From positions 1 to 64,000 of the forward strand of contig JAJZIY010000004.1 in assembly GCA_021828475.1 (NCBI GenBank): 64,000 nt of DNA, written 5' to 3'. The notes beneath the pieces were generated by a model, which made no database searches, was not told the origin of the DNA, and saw only the letters and a list, made by a program, of their open reading frames with translations. A program made the position numbers and the translations under genes. The DNA is from Actinomycetes bacterium (GTDB lineage Bacteria > Actinomycetota > Acidimicrobiia > Acidimicrobiales > Palsa-688). Each line of letters begins with the position of its first letter. The first letter of the stretch is position 1. Below, piece after piece: positions 48,463 through 59,200 of this stretch.

Positions 48463-49113
48463 CTAGAGCGACCTCATCAGCTGGTACACGCCGGCGAAGT
48501 CGGTCACGACCTTGTCGGGGACGGCGACCACGCCGCCCAGCGCCCTGGCGCCCCACGCGATCTGAGCCGTGCGCTCGACCAGGGCGACTATGTGGAGGGC
48601 CTTGGCGGGGCTCTGGGCGACCGCCACCAGGCCATGGTTGGCGATCAGCGCCGCACCCCTTGCCTCCAGGGCCTTGACCGCGTTGACCCCGACATCTGCG
48701 CTGCCCGACATGGCGTAGTCGGCGCAGCGGACTTCGCCCCCGACGTACATGCTGAACTCGTCGACGCACGCAGGGACCGGCTGGTGGCTGCAGGCGAACA
48801 TGGTCGCCCAGACGGGGTGGGCGTGTATCACCGAGCCGACGTCGTCGAAGGCCTGGTAGCAGGCGAGGTGCAGGGCGAGCTCGGATGTCGGGCTGCGCTC
48901 GCCCGAGCGGGAGACGACCGAACCGTCGGGTGCCACCACGACGAGATCCTCCAGCGTCATCGCCGTGTAGTCCACCGAAGAGGGGGTGCAGACGATGTTG
49001 CCGTCCTCGGTGCGGGCGGAGATGTTGCCGGCCGTGCCCTCCACCAGGCCACGGCGGAGCATCTCCTTGGCTGTCGACAGTACGGCGTTGTGCGGGTCGG
49101 GGACGGTTCTCAT
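48463..49113 (-). CDS. Class II aldolase/adducin family protein (fuculose-phosphate aldolase-like)
   Basis: A 216-residue zinc-dependent aldolase-fold protein. The family motifs are VEGTAGNISAR, the TPSSVDYTAM phosphate loop, SRSGERSPTSELALHLACY, the zinc ligands in IHAHPVW and the late ANHGLVAVAQSP, and a catalytic Glu in SPTSELALH. It would cleave or epimerise a phosphorylated sugar or decarboxylate a sugar acid. The flanking 2-hydroxyacid dehydrogenase and divergent FGGY kinase form a typical pathway of oxidation, phosphorylation and cleavage; the substrate is unknown. Its ATG 49113 lies within one copy of a 23-bp tandem repeat, the other copy of which ends the upstream gene. Confidence 0.82.
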   Translation of the reverse strand: MRTVPDPHNAVLSTAKEMLRRGLVEGTAGNISARTEDGNIVCTPSSVDYTAMTLEDLVVVAPDGSVVSRSGERSPTSELALHLACYQAFDDVGSVIHAHPVWATMFACSHQPVPACVDEFSMYVGGEVRCADYAMSGSADVGVNAVKALEARGAALIANHGLVAVAQSPAKALHIVALVERTAQIAWGARALGGVVAVPDKVVTDFAGVYQLMRSL

Positions 49114-49153
49114 TTGTTCGTACCTAGTGCTCTCATTTGTTCCTACCCAGTAC
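49108..49153. repeat. 23-bp tandem duplication spanning dehydrogenase stop and aldolase start
   Basis: Two adjacent 23-base copies (49108-49130 and 49131-49153) match at 20 positions. On the minus strand each contains AACAAATGAGA. In the copy at 49131-49153 the TGA is the dehydrogenase stop; in the other copy the ATG is the aldolase start. Before duplication the two genes would have shared an ATGA junction. Confidence 0.8.
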
Positions 49154-50140
49154 CTCGGGATTGACGATGTGGAGGGGCTCCTGGCCGGCCAGGATACGTT
49201 CGATGTCGTCGGCGACCATCTGGGTTCCGCGCGCCTCGGTCTCGGTCGTCGCCCCGCCGATGTGAGGGGTGAGCACGACGTTGCTCATGGCGAGGAGGGG
49301 ATGGCCCGCAGGCAGCTGCTCACCCTCGAAGTGGTCGAGCGCGGCGCCGGCCAGGTGGCCGCTGCTCAGGGCGCTCACGAGTGCGTCCATATCGGCCAAT
49401 TTCGCTCGTGCCGTGTTGAGGAAGACCGAGCCCGGGCGCATCCACGAGAACTGTTCGGCCCCGAAGGACCCGATGGTCTCGGGGGTCACTGCGGCGTGCA
49501 GGGACACGACATCGGCGGCTTGCACGGCTGATCTGAGGTCGGTGCCGGCCCCCTCGACGTACGGGTCGTAGGTCACGACGTTCATCCCCAAGCCCCGCAG
49601 GCGCCATTCGAGGGCTCTCGCCACCGCTCCGTACCCGACGAGCGCCACCGTCCTGCCCGCCAGCTCGAAGCCCCGGAAGCGCTGGTAGGGGATGGTCCCG
49701 TCCCGGAAGACCTGCAGTTCGCGAACGTCGGCGTCCGCTGGCAGGGCGCGTCGGGCCACGGCGATGAGGAGGCCTACGGCGAGCTCGGCGACGGCGTCGG
49801 CGTTGCGACCCGGGGTGCGAAGCACGGGGACACCGGCAGCGGTGGCCGCCGCCACGTCCACGTTGTTGGGGTCGCCCCGGGTTGCGGCCAGGGCGACCAG
49901 CGGCAGGTCGAAAACCGGCCCGCTCACGAAATCACCCTCTATGACCAAGATGTCCGCCTTCTCGGAGGCCAGGCGCTCCGCCAGCCCGGGGCCGTCGTAG
50001 AGCTTGAGCGGTTGCTGCTCGATCCAGGGTTCGTACACCACCTCAGCCAGTGTCCTGAGCTTGTCGAAGCCAGGGCCCCGCATGGGGGCGGTCACGAAAG
50101 CACGGTGGCCGGAGACTGAAGAACCCGAGGGTGACGGCAT
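49133..50140 (-). CDS. D-isomer-specific 2-hydroxyacid dehydrogenase
   Basis: A 335-residue NAD-dependent dehydrogenase of the phosphoglycerate dehydrogenase-like family without ACT domain. The N-terminal substrate domain has GDPNNVDVAAATAAGVPVLRTPG and AVAELAVGLLIAVAR. The Rossmann domain has TVALVGYGAVARALEWRLRG, followed by SLHAAVTPET, LNTARAKLADMDAL with the catalytic Arg region, DHFEGEQLP and TPHIGGATTE with the catalytic His. The substrate is a 2-hydroxy- or 2-keto-acid sugar derivative, not definable further. ATG 50140 is 20 bases from the divergent FGGY kinase start, so promoters overlap. Confidence 0.85.
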   Translation of the reverse strand: MPSPSGSSVSGHRAFVTAPMRGPGFDKLRTLAEVVYEPWIEQQPLKLYDGPGLAERLASEKADILVIEGDFVSGPVFDLPLVALAATRGDPNNVDVAAATAAGVPVLRTPGRNADAVAELAVGLLIAVARRALPADADVRELQVFRDGTIPYQRFRGFELAGRTVALVGYGAVARALEWRLRGLGMNVVTYDPYVEGAGTDLRSAVQAADVVSLHAAVTPETIGSFGAEQFSWMRPGSVFLNTARAKLADMDALVSALSSGHLAGAALDHFEGEQLPAGHPLLAMSNVVLTPHIGGATTETEARGTQMVADDIERILAGQEPLHIVNPEVLGRNK

Positions 50141-50145
50141 CTCTG

Positions 50146-50153
50146 CAATATTG
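50146..50153. promoter_or_regulatory. CAATATTG palindrome between divergent sugar-acid genes
   Basis: An 8-base A/T-rich palindrome sits in the 20-base space between the dehydrogenase start (50140) and the kinase start (50161), the only A/T-rich spot there. It could be part of an operator or of a -10 region. No regulator gene is adjacent. Confidence 0.25.
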
Positions 50154-50160
50154 TCCGAGC

Positions 50161-51660
50161 ATGGTTGCTGTCTCCCAATCCGCTGGCCGGGGGCTGCTGA
50201 CTGCGGGCCTGGACGTCGGCACCACGTCGGTCAAGGCTGTCGCGGTCGACGGCGAGGGCAGGGTCGTGGCGCGCTCGCGCCGGCCCAGCCGCCTGGTCGT
50301 CGGCCCCGGGCGTTTCGAGCACGATGCTCTCAGCACGTGGTGGCAGGCTCCCCGCCTCGTCCTGGCGGATGTTGCCGCCGCGGCGGGCGCTTCGGGAGCC
50401 GGAGAGCTTGCGTCCGTGGCCGTTTCGGCGATGATGCCCTCGGTCGGCGCGGTCGATGCCGCCGGCCGGCCGACGGGCCCAGGCCTGCTGTACGGCGACG
50501 GCCGCGGCGTTCCCGCCGGTGGCGGCCGGCCCGGCGGAGGTGACCCCACCGCAAGCGACGAGATGGCCCGGCTCGCCGGCTGGGTCGCGGCTGACGCTCC
50601 CGGCGCCGATGGCTACTGGCCGGCACAGGGGGTGGCCAACGCCTCCCTCGGCGGTCGGGGCGTGATCGACCTGGCCTCGGCTTTTGCCGCCGGGCCCCTG
50701 TACGACGGTTCGGGATGGTCGGGCGACGTCTGCGCCAGTGCGGGGCTCTCGGTCGCTCAGTTGCCAGCGGTGGCCGTCTTCGGCGAGCAGGTGGGCCAGG
50801 TTGCGCCCGATGTGCTGGGTGGCGTTGCAGGCGTCCGCCGCGAGGTGGCACTGGCGGCGGGTTCGGTGGACGGCCTGTGCGAGCAGCTGGTCGCCGGCGC
50901 CGTCGAGGACGGCGACGTGCTGGTCATGCTCGGTTCGACACTGGTCGTCTGGCTCTGCGTGCCCGGCTGGCCGTCCGTGCGGCCCGGGCTATGGCGGGTG
51001 CCACACCTGGTCGGGGGCAAGGCGATGGTGGGTGGGGCGAGCAACGCCGGTGGCATGTGGGTGGACTGGGCCGACCGCGTCTTGCGGCCCTCGGCCGGCT
51101 CGGGCCCGGAGGGCGCCAGCCCGGAGGCCTCCTGGCCCGACGCCAGGGGGGACGGCAACCTGCGCCCGGGCGGAGTGCCGGTGTGGTGGCCCTGGGCCAA
51201 GGGCGAGCGGGTGCCATGGCACGACCCGGCGCTGCGGGTGAGCCTGGCCGGTGCCGACTTGTCGCAGGGGCCGGAGGCCCTGCGCCGGGCGGCACTGGAG
51301 GCGACCGGCTTCGTGGTGCGCAACATCTGCGAGCAGGCGGCCGCGTCGGGCACCCCGGTGAAGCGCTACATCGTCACGGGCGGTGGCACTGCCAACGTGG
51401 CCTGGCTCCACGCCCTGGCCGATGTGCTCGGTGCGCCGGTACTGCCGCTGGCGGTCCGGGAGGGAGCGGCGCTCGGCGCTGCCTACCTGGCGCGCATGGC
51501 CTTGGGCCTCGAACGTTCGATGGACGACGCTGTGCGCTGGGTGCGTTGGTCGCGCCCAGTCGAGCCGGACCCGGGTTGGTCATGTGCGGTGGACGAGCGG
51601 TACCACCTCTGGCTGGCGGGCCTGCCGGCGGTGCCGGCGCCAACCGGGCCGGAGGGCTGA
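50161..51660 (+). CDS. FGGY-family carbohydrate kinase
   Basis: A 499-residue sugar kinase with two actin-like domains. LTAGLDVGTTSVKAVAVDGEG is the N-terminal phosphate motif, SAMMPSVGAVDAAGRP follows, and the C-terminal ATP site has YIVTGGGTANVAWLHALADVLG and REGAALGAAYLARM. ASNAGGMWVDWADR and LEATGFVVRNICEQ are typical of the xylulokinase and LsrK side of the family. It phosphorylates a sugar, polyol or ketose of unknown identity, possibly the substrate later cleaved by the class II aldolase across the divergent promoter. ATG 50161 is preferred over GTG 50131, which would overlap the divergent gene. Confidence 0.85.
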   Translation: MVAVSQSAGRGLLTAGLDVGTTSVKAVAVDGEGRVVARSRRPSRLVVGPGRFEHDALSTWWQAPRLVLADVAAAAGASGAGELASVAVSAMMPSVGAVDAAGRPTGPGLLYGDGRGVPAGGGRPGGGDPTASDEMARLAGWVAADAPGADGYWPAQGVANASLGGRGVIDLASAFAAGPLYDGSGWSGDVCASAGLSVAQLPAVAVFGEQVGQVAPDVLGGVAGVRREVALAAGSVDGLCEQLVAGAVEDGDVLVMLGSTLVVWLCVPGWPSVRPGLWRVPHLVGGKAMVGGASNAGGMWVDWADRVLRPSAGSGPEGASPEASWPDARGDGNLRPGGVPVWWPWAKGERVPWHDPALRVSLAGADLSQGPEALRRAALEATGFVVRNICEQAAASGTPVKRYIVTGGGTANVAWLHALADVLGAPVLPLAVREGAALGAAYLARMALGLERSMDDAVRWVRWSRPVEPDPGWSCAVDERYHLWLAGLPAVPAPTGPEG

Positions 51661-51684
51661 CCCAGGGCTCGGCGGCTGGTGTGC

Positions 51685-52395
51685 TCAGCGTCCTCGACCG
51701 GCAACGGCGGCTCTGGGCGTGCCCGCAGGGCCGAGCCGTGCGGAGCGCGCGACCCTGAAGGGGTCCTTCGGCGGATGGGTACCGGTCGTGCCCACGAAGA
51801 CGTGGGCCGGTCCCAGGTTGGCGGCCCCGAGGCGAAGGTGCACCACGATTGCCCGGGTGCAGTGGGTGGCGAAGTCGAGCCCGTCCAGGGCGCCGAAATT
51901 GACGAAACGGAACAAGACGGTCCGCTTGTCGGCGCTCAGGTAGACGATGTCGTTACCCGTCCCCGGCGAGGCGCCGACGTTGACGAACTGGCCCGTCGTG
52001 GCCGTGAGCGACCCGGAGAAGACCGCCTTGGACCGCGGACCGGAGTGCGTGACCCGCAGTGCCCAGCCCCCGTCGGCATCGTGCCAGAGGTAGGCGGCGT
52101 CGATGCCGTTGACATAGGCGAGCGGGGCCCCTTGGGCACTGGCCCACGTCCCCGGCACGCACGTGTCCTCGGGCGCAGGCGCTGGAGGGGCCGGGACCGG
52201 TAGGCCGGAGGCGGGAACGGTCGTCGTGGTCGTGGCCAGCGGCCTGCGGTGGCGGAGGAACATGGTGGTGGTTGCGGACGCCGCCGGGGCACCCACGCCA
52301 GGCAGGGAGCACAGCGCGACCGCGACGGCGGCCGCCGCACCGCCGCGCCGCAACGCCCGTCGGGGCCCTTCCCGCGACTCGTGCCTCACGGCCAC
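51685..52395 (-). CDS. Secreted protein of unknown function with Thr/Pro linker
   Basis: A 236-residue exported protein. The signal peptide follows a basic start (RHESREGPRRALRRG) with AAAAVAVALCSLPGVGAPAASA. A Thr/Pro-rich linker (ATTTTTVPASGLPVPAPP) leads to one domain with two Cys (EDTCVPGTWASAQG and FATHCTRAIVVHL) and conserved-looking YLWHDADGGWALRVTHSG, FRFVNFGALDGLDF and HPPKDPFRVAR. I do not recognise the family. GTG 52395 has a strong GGAGGAGG just upstream; the frame extends further but without a signal peptide. It is convergent with the FGGY kinase, separated by 24 bases. Confidence 0.7.
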   Translation of the reverse strand: MAVRHESREGPRRALRRGGAAAAVAVALCSLPGVGAPAASATTTMFLRHRRPLATTTTTVPASGLPVPAPPAPAPEDTCVPGTWASAQGAPLAYVNGIDAAYLWHDADGGWALRVTHSGPRSKAVFSGSLTATTGQFVNVGASPGTGNDIVYLSADKRTVLFRFVNFGALDGLDFATHCTRAIVVHLRLGAANLGPAHVFVGTTGTHPPKDPFRVARSARLGPAGTPRAAVAGRGR

Positions 52396-52714
52396 GCTGC
52401 CTCCTCCTGCGCTGCTTGCTGTCGGCTTCCCTCGGGAGCCTGGCCTCCACACGGTGGCCACGCAACCCAGTGTCGACCGGACAGTTACCAACAATGCCAT
52501 CGAAATGTGATGATCCTGCGAAGAAGCGTCCTCGGGGCGGACCTGGCGCCCGGTGCCGGGGCCGGCCGCCGGGCCCGGGCCGGTGGGGTAAAAGGGCCCT
52601 GGGGGGAGGGGGAAGTAGGAGTACCGGGCCTTCCGGCCGCACCGGTAAGGTCGGCCACATGATCAGCCCACCGGTTGGCCGTTGGACGCAGCGATCGAAA
52701 GGAAGGCCTCGAGC
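52396..52714. other. 319-base divergent intergenic region before phosphoketolase
   Basis: No gene is supported. It contains an imperfect palindrome GGCTTCCCTCGGGAGCC (52424-52440), a local A/T-richer patch around 52486-52520 that may hold a promoter, and G-rich runs near 52584-52620. The Shine-Dalgarno for the phosphoketolase (AAAGGAAGG) is at 52698-52706. Confidence 0.4.
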
Positions 52715-55117
52715 ATGACCGAGCTGTCGCAGTCGCCGGCCCCCCCGACCGGTGCCCCCACAGGGCCCCGAGGCCCGCTCAGCCAGGAGGAGGCGAGGCT
52801 CCTCGACGCTTACTGGCGAGCGGCCAACTACCTCTCGGTCGGGCAGATCTACCTCCTCTCCAACCCCCTCCTGCGCCGACCGCTCGAGCCGGAGCACGTC
52901 AAGCCCCGGCTGCTGGGCCACTGGGGGACGACGCCCGGCCTCAATTTCATCTACGCCCATATGAACCGGGTCATCCGCAGGTACGACCTCGATGCCATCT
53001 ATGTCATGGGCCCGGGCCACGGTGGGCCGGCGGCGGTGGCCAACGCCTATCTCGAGGGCACCTACAGCGAGTACTACCCCCACATCACCCGGGACGAGGC
53101 GGGCATGGCCAGGTTGTTCCGCCAGTTCAGCTTCCCGGGCGGCATCCCATCGCACGTGGCGCCCGAGACACCGGGCTCCATCCACGAGGGCGGTGAGCTC
53201 GGGTACGCCCTCTCGCATGCCTACGGTGCCGTCTTCGACAACCCCGGCCTGGTCGTGTGCGCTGTCGTCGGTGACGGCGAGGCGGAGACGGGCCCGCTGG
53301 CCACCAGCTGGCACAGCAACAAGTTCGTCGACCCCGTGACCGACGGGGTGGTACTGCCCATACTGCACCTCAACGGCTACAAGATCGCCAACCCCACGGT
53401 CCTGGCCCGAATCCCCGACGAGGAGCTGACGGCCCTGCTCGAGGGCTACGGGCACGAGGTCTTCTGGGTGTCCGGCGACGAGCCCGCCGACATGCACCAG
53501 AAGATGGCGGCCATCCTGGACACCGTGGTGGAGAGGATCGGCGCGATCCAGCGCGCCGCCCGTGAGGACGGCGACACCGCCCGGCCGCGCTGGCCGATGA
53601 TCGTGCTGCGCTCGCCCAAAGGCTGGACGGGCCCGAAGGAGGTGGACGGCAAGCCGGCCGAGGGTACCTGGCGGGCGCACCAGGTGCCGATGGCCGAGGC
53701 CCGCACCAACCCGGAGCACTTCGCTTTGCTGGCGGACTGGCTGGCGAGCTACCGGCCCGAGGAATTGTTCGACGAGGCCGGCACCCTGCGGCCCGAGCTG
53801 GCGGCCCTGCCCCCCCAGGGCGAGCGCCGGATGAGCGCCAATCCCCACGCCAACGGCGGTCTGCTGTTGCGTGACCTCGCCCTGCCGGACTTCCGGGAGT
53901 ACGGGGCCCCGGTCGAGGAGCCGGGCACGACGATGTCGGAGGCCACCCGTGCCCTCGGGACCTACCTGCGCGACGTGATGCAGGCCAACCCGTCGTCGTT
54001 CCGCCTGTTCGGGCCCGACGAGGTCGCCTCCAACCGCCTGCAGGCGGTCTTCGAGGTGACCGACCGGCAGTGGGACGCCCGGGCGCTGCCCGGCGACGAC
54101 CACCTCGCCCCTGCGGGGCGGGTCATGGAGATGCTGTCCGAGCACCAGTGCGAGGGATGGCTGGAGGGTTACCTCCTCACCGGGCGCCACGGCCTGTTCA
54201 CCAGTTACGAGGCGTTCATCCACATCGTCGACTCGATGTTCAACCAGCACGCCAAGTGGTTGAAGACTACAAGCCGCATACCGTGGCGGCGGCCCCTGGC
54301 CTCGCTCAACTACCTGCTGTCGTCACACGTGTGGCGCCAGGACCACAACGGGTTCTCCCATCAGGACCCCGGTTTCATCGACCACGTCGTCAACAAGAAG
54401 GCCGAGGTGATCCGGGTCTACCTCCCGCCCGACACCAACTGCCTGCTCTCGGTGGCCGACCACTGCCTGCGCAGCCGCCAGTACGTCAACGTCATAGTGG
54501 CGGGCAAGCAGCCGTCGCTCAACTACCTCTCGATGGACGAGGCCGTGCTCCACTGCACGCGGGGCATAGGCATCTGGGACTGGGCCTCCAACGACGATGG
54601 CGACCCCGACGTGGTCATGGCCTGCTGTGGCGACATCCCGACCCTCGAGACCCTGGCCGCCGTCGACATCCTGCGCTGCGACATCCCCAAGCTCAAGGTG
54701 AGGGTCGTCAACGTGGTGGACCTGATGCGCCTCCAACCGGAGACCGAGCACCCCCACGGCCTTTCCGACGCCGAGTTCGACATCATCTTCACCAAGGACA
54801 AGCCGGTGATCTTCGCCTACCACGGCTACCCCTGGCTCATCCACCGGCTCACGTACCGGCGCACCAACCACGCCAACATGCACGTGCGCGGCTACAAGGA
54901 GGAAGGGACGACCACGACGCCGTTCGACATGGTGATGCTGAACGACCTGGACCGTTACCACCTGGTGATGGACGTGGTCGACCGGGTGCCGTTCCTCGGC
55001 TCTCACGCCGCCTCCCTGCGCCAGCAGATGGTCGACGAGAGGGCACGCGCCTCCGCCTACACCCGTTTCGAGGGAGAGGACCTCCCGGACATCAAGGACT
55101 GGAAGTGGCCTTACTGA
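52715..55117 (+). CDS. xfp: Xylulose-5-phosphate/fructose-6-phosphate phosphoketolase
   Basis: An 800-residue thiamine-diphosphate enzyme that splits xylulose 5-phosphate (and usually fructose 6-phosphate) with phosphate to acetyl phosphate and glyceraldehyde 3-phosphate or erythrose 4-phosphate. Family signatures: [88 protein letters not shown] for the cofactor, [24 protein letters not shown], then [19 protein letters not shown] and [20 protein letters not shown] 52715 is chosen over TTG 52682 for its AAAGGAAGG. Its end overlaps acetate kinase by 13 bases, so acetyl phosphate is passed to ATP formation. Confidence 0.95.
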   Translation: MTELSQSPAPPTGAPTGPRGPLSQEEARLLDAYWRAANYLSVGQIYLLSNPLLRRPLEPEHVKPRLLGHWGTTPGLNFIYAHMNRVIRRYDLDAIYVMGPGHGGPAAVANAYLEGTYSEYYPHITRDEAGMARLFRQFSFPGGIPSHVAPETPGSIHEGGELGYALSHAYGAVFDNPGLVVCAVVGDGEAETGPLATSWHSNKFVDPVTDGVVLPILHLNGYKIANPTVLARIPDEELTALLEGYGHEVFWVSGDEPADMHQKMAAILDTVVERIGAIQRAAREDGDTARPRWPMIVLRSPKGWTGPKEVDGKPAEGTWRAHQVPMAEARTNPEHFALLADWLASYRPEELFDEAGTLRPELAALPPQGERRMSANPHANGGLLLRDLALPDFREYGAPVEEPGTTMSEATRALGTYLRDVMQANPSSFRLFGPDEVASNRLQAVFEVTDRQWDARALPGDDHLAPAGRVMEMLSEHQCEGWLEGYLLTGRHGLFTSYEAFIHIVDSMFNQHAKWLKTTSRIPWRRPLASLNYLLSSHVWRQDHNGFSHQDPGFIDHVVNKKAEVIRVYLPPDTNCLLSVADHCLRSRQYVNVIVAGKQPSLNYLSMDEAVLHCTRGIGIWDWASNDDGDPDVVMACCGDIPTLETLAAVDILRCDIPKLKVRVVNVVDLMRLQPETEHPHGLSDAEFDIIFTKDKPVIFAYHGYPWLIHRLTYRRTNHANMHVRGYKEEGTTTTPFDMVMLNDLDRYHLVMDVVDRVPFLGSHAASLRQQMVDERARASAYTRFEGEDLPDIKDWKWPY

Positions 55118-56265
55118 ACAAGGAAGACGAGACCGGGCCCGACGGCGGGCCCGCCGCCGACGGGCGGCTCCTGGTGGTCAATGCAGGCTCCAGCACGCTC
55201 AAGCTGGCCGTGCTGGACGGTTCGGACCGGCTCCTGGCCGGGGAGACCCTCGAGACCCCGGGCGGGCGGGTCGACGACGGCGCGCTGCATGCGCTGATAG
55301 ACCCCCACGGGCCGTACGCCGCCGCCGGCCACCGCGTCGTGCACGGGGGGACCGAGCTCACCACCCCGGTGCTGGTCGACGATGGGGTGGTGGAGCGCAT
55401 CCGGCAACTCACCCCCCTGGCGCCACTGCACCAACCAGGGGCGGTCGCCGGGCTGGAAGCGGTTGGCCGGGCGCTGCCCGGTGTGCCGGCGGTGGCCTGC
55501 TTCGACACCGCCTTCCACTCGACCATCGGGCCGGGGGCGTCGACCTACGCCGTGCCGCTCGAGTGGCGCCGGCGCTGGCACCTGCGCCGCTACGGCTTCC
55601 ACGGGCTCAACCACTCCTACGTGTCGCGGCGTGTGGGCCAACTGATGGCAGGCCGGGCCGACGACCGCAAGCTCCGGGTCGTCACCTGCCACCTCGGGGC
55701 CGGGGCGTCGTTGGCCGCAGTGTCGGCAGGCCGCTGTGTCGACACCACCATGGGCTTCACACCCCTGGAGGGCCTGGTGATGGCTACCCGGTCCGGGTCG
55801 GTCGACCCCGGCCTCGTACTGTGGTTGGCGCACACCGCCGGGCTGTCGGTGGCGGAGATATCCGAGGGCCTCGAGCGCAACGGCGGCCTGCTGGGCCTGG
55901 CCGGGACGGCGGACATGCGCGAGGTCATCGCCCGTGAGGCGGCCGGCGACGAGCGTGCTGCCCTCGCGATGCAGGTCTACCTGCACAGCTTGCGCTCCTT
56001 GGTGGCGGCGATGGTTGCTTCCCTCGGAGGCCTGGACGCCCTGGCGTTCACCGGGGGTATCGGCGAGCACTCGGCCGAGGTCCGCCGCCGGGCCGTCGAC
56101 GGCCTCGGGTTCCTCGGGGTGCAGCTCGACCCGGAGGCCAACGAGGCCGCCGGCGAGGAGGCCGAGATAAGCCCGCCCGGGCCCAGCGCCGCCTGTTTCG
56201 TGGTTGCGGCGCGTGAGGACCTCGAGATCGCCCGTGGCGTGCGTGAGGTGCTGCTGCACCGCTGA
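55105..56265 (+). CDS. ackA: Acetate kinase
   Basis: A 386-residue acetokinase: acetyl phosphate + ADP to acetate + ATP. Motifs: [17 protein letters not shown] (phosphate loop), [25 protein letters not shown] with the catalytic Asp, [38 protein letters not shown] with [13 protein letters not shown], and [17 protein letters not shown] 55105 overlaps the phosphoketolase stop by 13 bases and starts a short polar lead before the first strand. No phosphotransacetylase gene is seen in the window, so the pair acts directly from phosphoketolase. Confidence 0.94.
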   Translation: MALLNKEDETGPDGGPAADGRLLVVNAGSSTLKLAVLDGSDRLLAGETLETPGGRVDDGALHALIDPHGPYAAAGHRVVHGGTELTTPVLVDDGVVERIRQLTPLAPLHQPGAVAGLEAVGRALPGVPAVACFDTAFHSTIGPGASTYAVPLEWRRRWHLRRYGFHGLNHSYVSRRVGQLMAGRADDRKLRVVTCHLGAGASLAAVSAGRCVDTTMGFTPLEGLVMATRSGSVDPGLVLWLAHTAGLSVAEISEGLERNGGLLGLAGTADMREVIAREAAGDERAALAMQVYLHSLRSLVAAMVASLGGLDALAFTGGIGEHSAEVRRRAVDGLGFLGVQLDPEANEAAGEEAEISPPGPSAACFVVAAREDLEIARGVREVLLHR

Positions 56266-56270
56266 AGGCA

Positions 56271-59200
56271 GTGGCCGGCGGAGCCGAGCCCCGGCAACTG
56301 GCTCGGGCCCGCCATGCTCGTAGGATGACCAGGGGCGCTACGACGAGAGCCGGCAGCCGGGCCGGTGCGCCCGCCGAGGCCCGCGCCGAAGCCCGGGGGC
56401 AGGCCCGCAGGCGGGCCCTCGAGGCACTGCCGTCCCCGTTGCCGTACCCCGCCGAGCTGCCGATCAGCGACCGGCGCGACGACGTCGTCGCCGCGCTCCG
56501 TGGTCCGCACCAGGTGCTGGTCGTGGCAGGCGAGACCGGTTCGGGCAAGAGCACGCAGTTGCCCAAGCTCTGCCTCGACGCCGGACGCGGTGTGGCCGGC
56601 ATGATCGGGCACACCCAGCCCCGCAGGATCGCCGCCCGCAGCATCGCCGAGAGGGTGAGCGAGGAGCTGGGGGCCCAGCTCGGAGGGCCGGTCGGCTACA
56701 AGGTCCGCTTCACGGACCGCGTTGGCGAGGGGACGCTCGTCAAGCTGATGACTGACGGGGTGCTCCTGGCCGAGCTGCACAACGACCCCCGGCTGCGGGC
56801 CTACGACACCCTCATCGTCGACGAGGCCCACGAGCGCAGCCTCAACGTCGACTTCATCCTCGGCTATCTGAAGCGGTTGCTACCCGAGCGACCGGACCTG
56901 AAGGTCGTCATCACTTCGGCCACCATCGACACCGAGAGGTTCTCGGCTCACTTCGACGGGGCGCCCGTGATCCAGGTCTCGGGGCGCAGTTACCCCGTCG
57001 AGATCCGCTACCGCCCCTACGACGAGCCTGCGGGCGACGACGAGGAGGACGAGCTGCCCGGCCTTGCCGGAGCAGGGGCGGCGGGCCCGGCGGCCGCGGG
57101 TGCAGCAGTCGGAGGTGCTCGCCGGGCGGCGCTGGGCCAGGAGACCGCCTCGGCCCGCCGGCCTCAACGCGGTGGCGAGCAAGGGCTCGGAGGCGACGAC
57201 GCCGTCGACGAGGTCCAGGCGATCTGCGACGCGGTGGAGGAGCTCTGTGCCGAAGGGCCCGGGGACATCCTGGTCTTCCTGGCCGGCGAGCGCGAGATCC
57301 GTGATACGGCGGACGCCCTGTCCAAGGCCGACCTGCCTCCCCTGGAGGTCGTCCCGCTCTACGGGCGGCTGTCCTCGGCCGAACAGCACCGTATCTTCGA
57401 GGCCCACACCGGCCGAAGAGTCGTGCTGGCCACCAACGTGGCCGAGACGTCCCTAACGGTGCCCGGTACCCGTTACGTGGTCGACCCGGGTACGGCTCGC
57501 GTCTCCCGCTACAGCCGGCGGACCAAGGTCCAGCGCCTGCCGATAGAGCCCATCTCACAGGCGTCGGCCAACCAGCGTGCCGGCCGCTGCGGTCGCCTCG
57601 GCCCGGGCATCTGCGTGCGGTTGTACTCGCAGGAGGACTACGGATCGCGCCGCGCGTTCACCGAACCGGAGATACTGCGTACCAACCTGGCGGCGGTGGT
57701 CCTGCAGATGGCGGCCATCGGCCTGGGCAGCGCCGAGGACTTCCCTTTCCTCGACCCGCCGGACCGGCGCAACATCGTCGACGGGGTCAACCTGCTCGAG
57801 GAGCTGGCGGCGCTGGTGCCGGGCACAGGCGGGCACCGCCTGACCGGGCTGGGCCGCAAGCTCGCCAAGCTTCCCCTCGACCCCCGGCTGGGACGCATGG
57901 TGCTGGAGGCAGAGAGCCTCGGCTGTCTCGACGAGGTGCTCGTCGTCGCCGCAGCGCTGTCCGTGCAGGACCCGCGCGAGCGCCCCGCCGACAAGCGGGA
58001 AGCGGCCGCTGCCCTGCACGCCCGTTTCGACGCGGACGGGTCCGACTTCCTGGCCTACCTGTCGCTGTGGGACTACCTCGAGCAACGCCAGGACGAGCTC
58101 AGCTCGGGCCAGTTCCGCCGGCTGTGCCGGCGCGAGATGATCTCCTACCAGCGTGCCCGTGAGTGGCAGGACGTCACGGCCCAGCTCAGGGACGTCTGCC
58201 GCCAGATGGGTTTGGCGCCGGGCCACCGCAGCCCGGGCCCCCTGAAGGAGGCACAGCGTTCTATCGTCCACCAGGCCCTCCTGTCCGGCATAGCCACCCA
58301 GGTCGGCGTCCGCGAGGGCGAGCGGACGGACTTCGCGGCCCCGAGGGGTGCCCGCTTCGCTGTGTGGCCGGGTTCGGTCCTGGCCCGTAAGCCTCCGCGC
58401 TGGGTCATGGCGGCGGAGCTGGTCGAGACCGGCCGGCTGTGGGGGAGGACCGTGGCCGCCGTCCAGCCGCGCTGGGTCGAAAAGGCGGCCGGGCACCTGC
58501 TGAAGTGGACTTACAGCGAGCCGGACTGGGACCCCGACAGAGCCGAGGGCTACGTCGTCGCCAGGGCCGCCCTCTACGGGTTGACGGTGGTACCCGGGCG
58601 GCGCATGGACCTGGCCCGCTTCGGCCGGGAGGAGGCCCGGGAGATGTTCGTGCGCCGCGCCCTGGTGGAAGGGGACTGGCCCGGGGCGCCAGGGTTCGTA
58701 GAGGCAAACCGGGCCACCCTGGCCCGGCTGCGGGCCGTGGTGCAGCGGGCCAGGCGCAACGACCTGATGGTCGGTGACGAGCGCCTGGTCGAGATTTATA
58801 CCGGTCGGCTCGGGCCCGAGGTCGTATCGGCGGCGACTTTCGCGGCGTGGTGGCGCCGGCTGCCGCCGCATGACAGGTCCGCCATGGAGGTGCCCGAGGC
58901 CGACCTGGCCCAACATGACGGCGAAGGGGTCGACACGCAACAGTTCCCCGACGCCTGGGACATCGAGGGCCATGGGCCCGTGCCGCTCAGTTACAACTGG
59001 GAGCCGGGGTCGGAAGAGGACGGCGTGGTCGTCGAGGTCCCGGTGGCCGCTTTGGTGAACCTGGCCCACGAGGGGATCGAGTGGCAGGTGCCCGGCCTCA
59101 GGGAGGAACTGGTGACGGCTCTGCTGCGCTCGCTGCCCAAGGAACTGCGACGCCAACTGGTGCCGGTGGCGGACCACGCCCGGCGTTTCGTGCAGTCGGC

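Noticed and set aside
52538-52551. DosR-like sequence CGGACCTGGCGCCC before the phosphoketolase gene
   Set aside because: It lacks the first G of the core, has no A/T in the centre, and no -10-like hexamer lies at the 36.5-bp spacing (CGGGCC instead).
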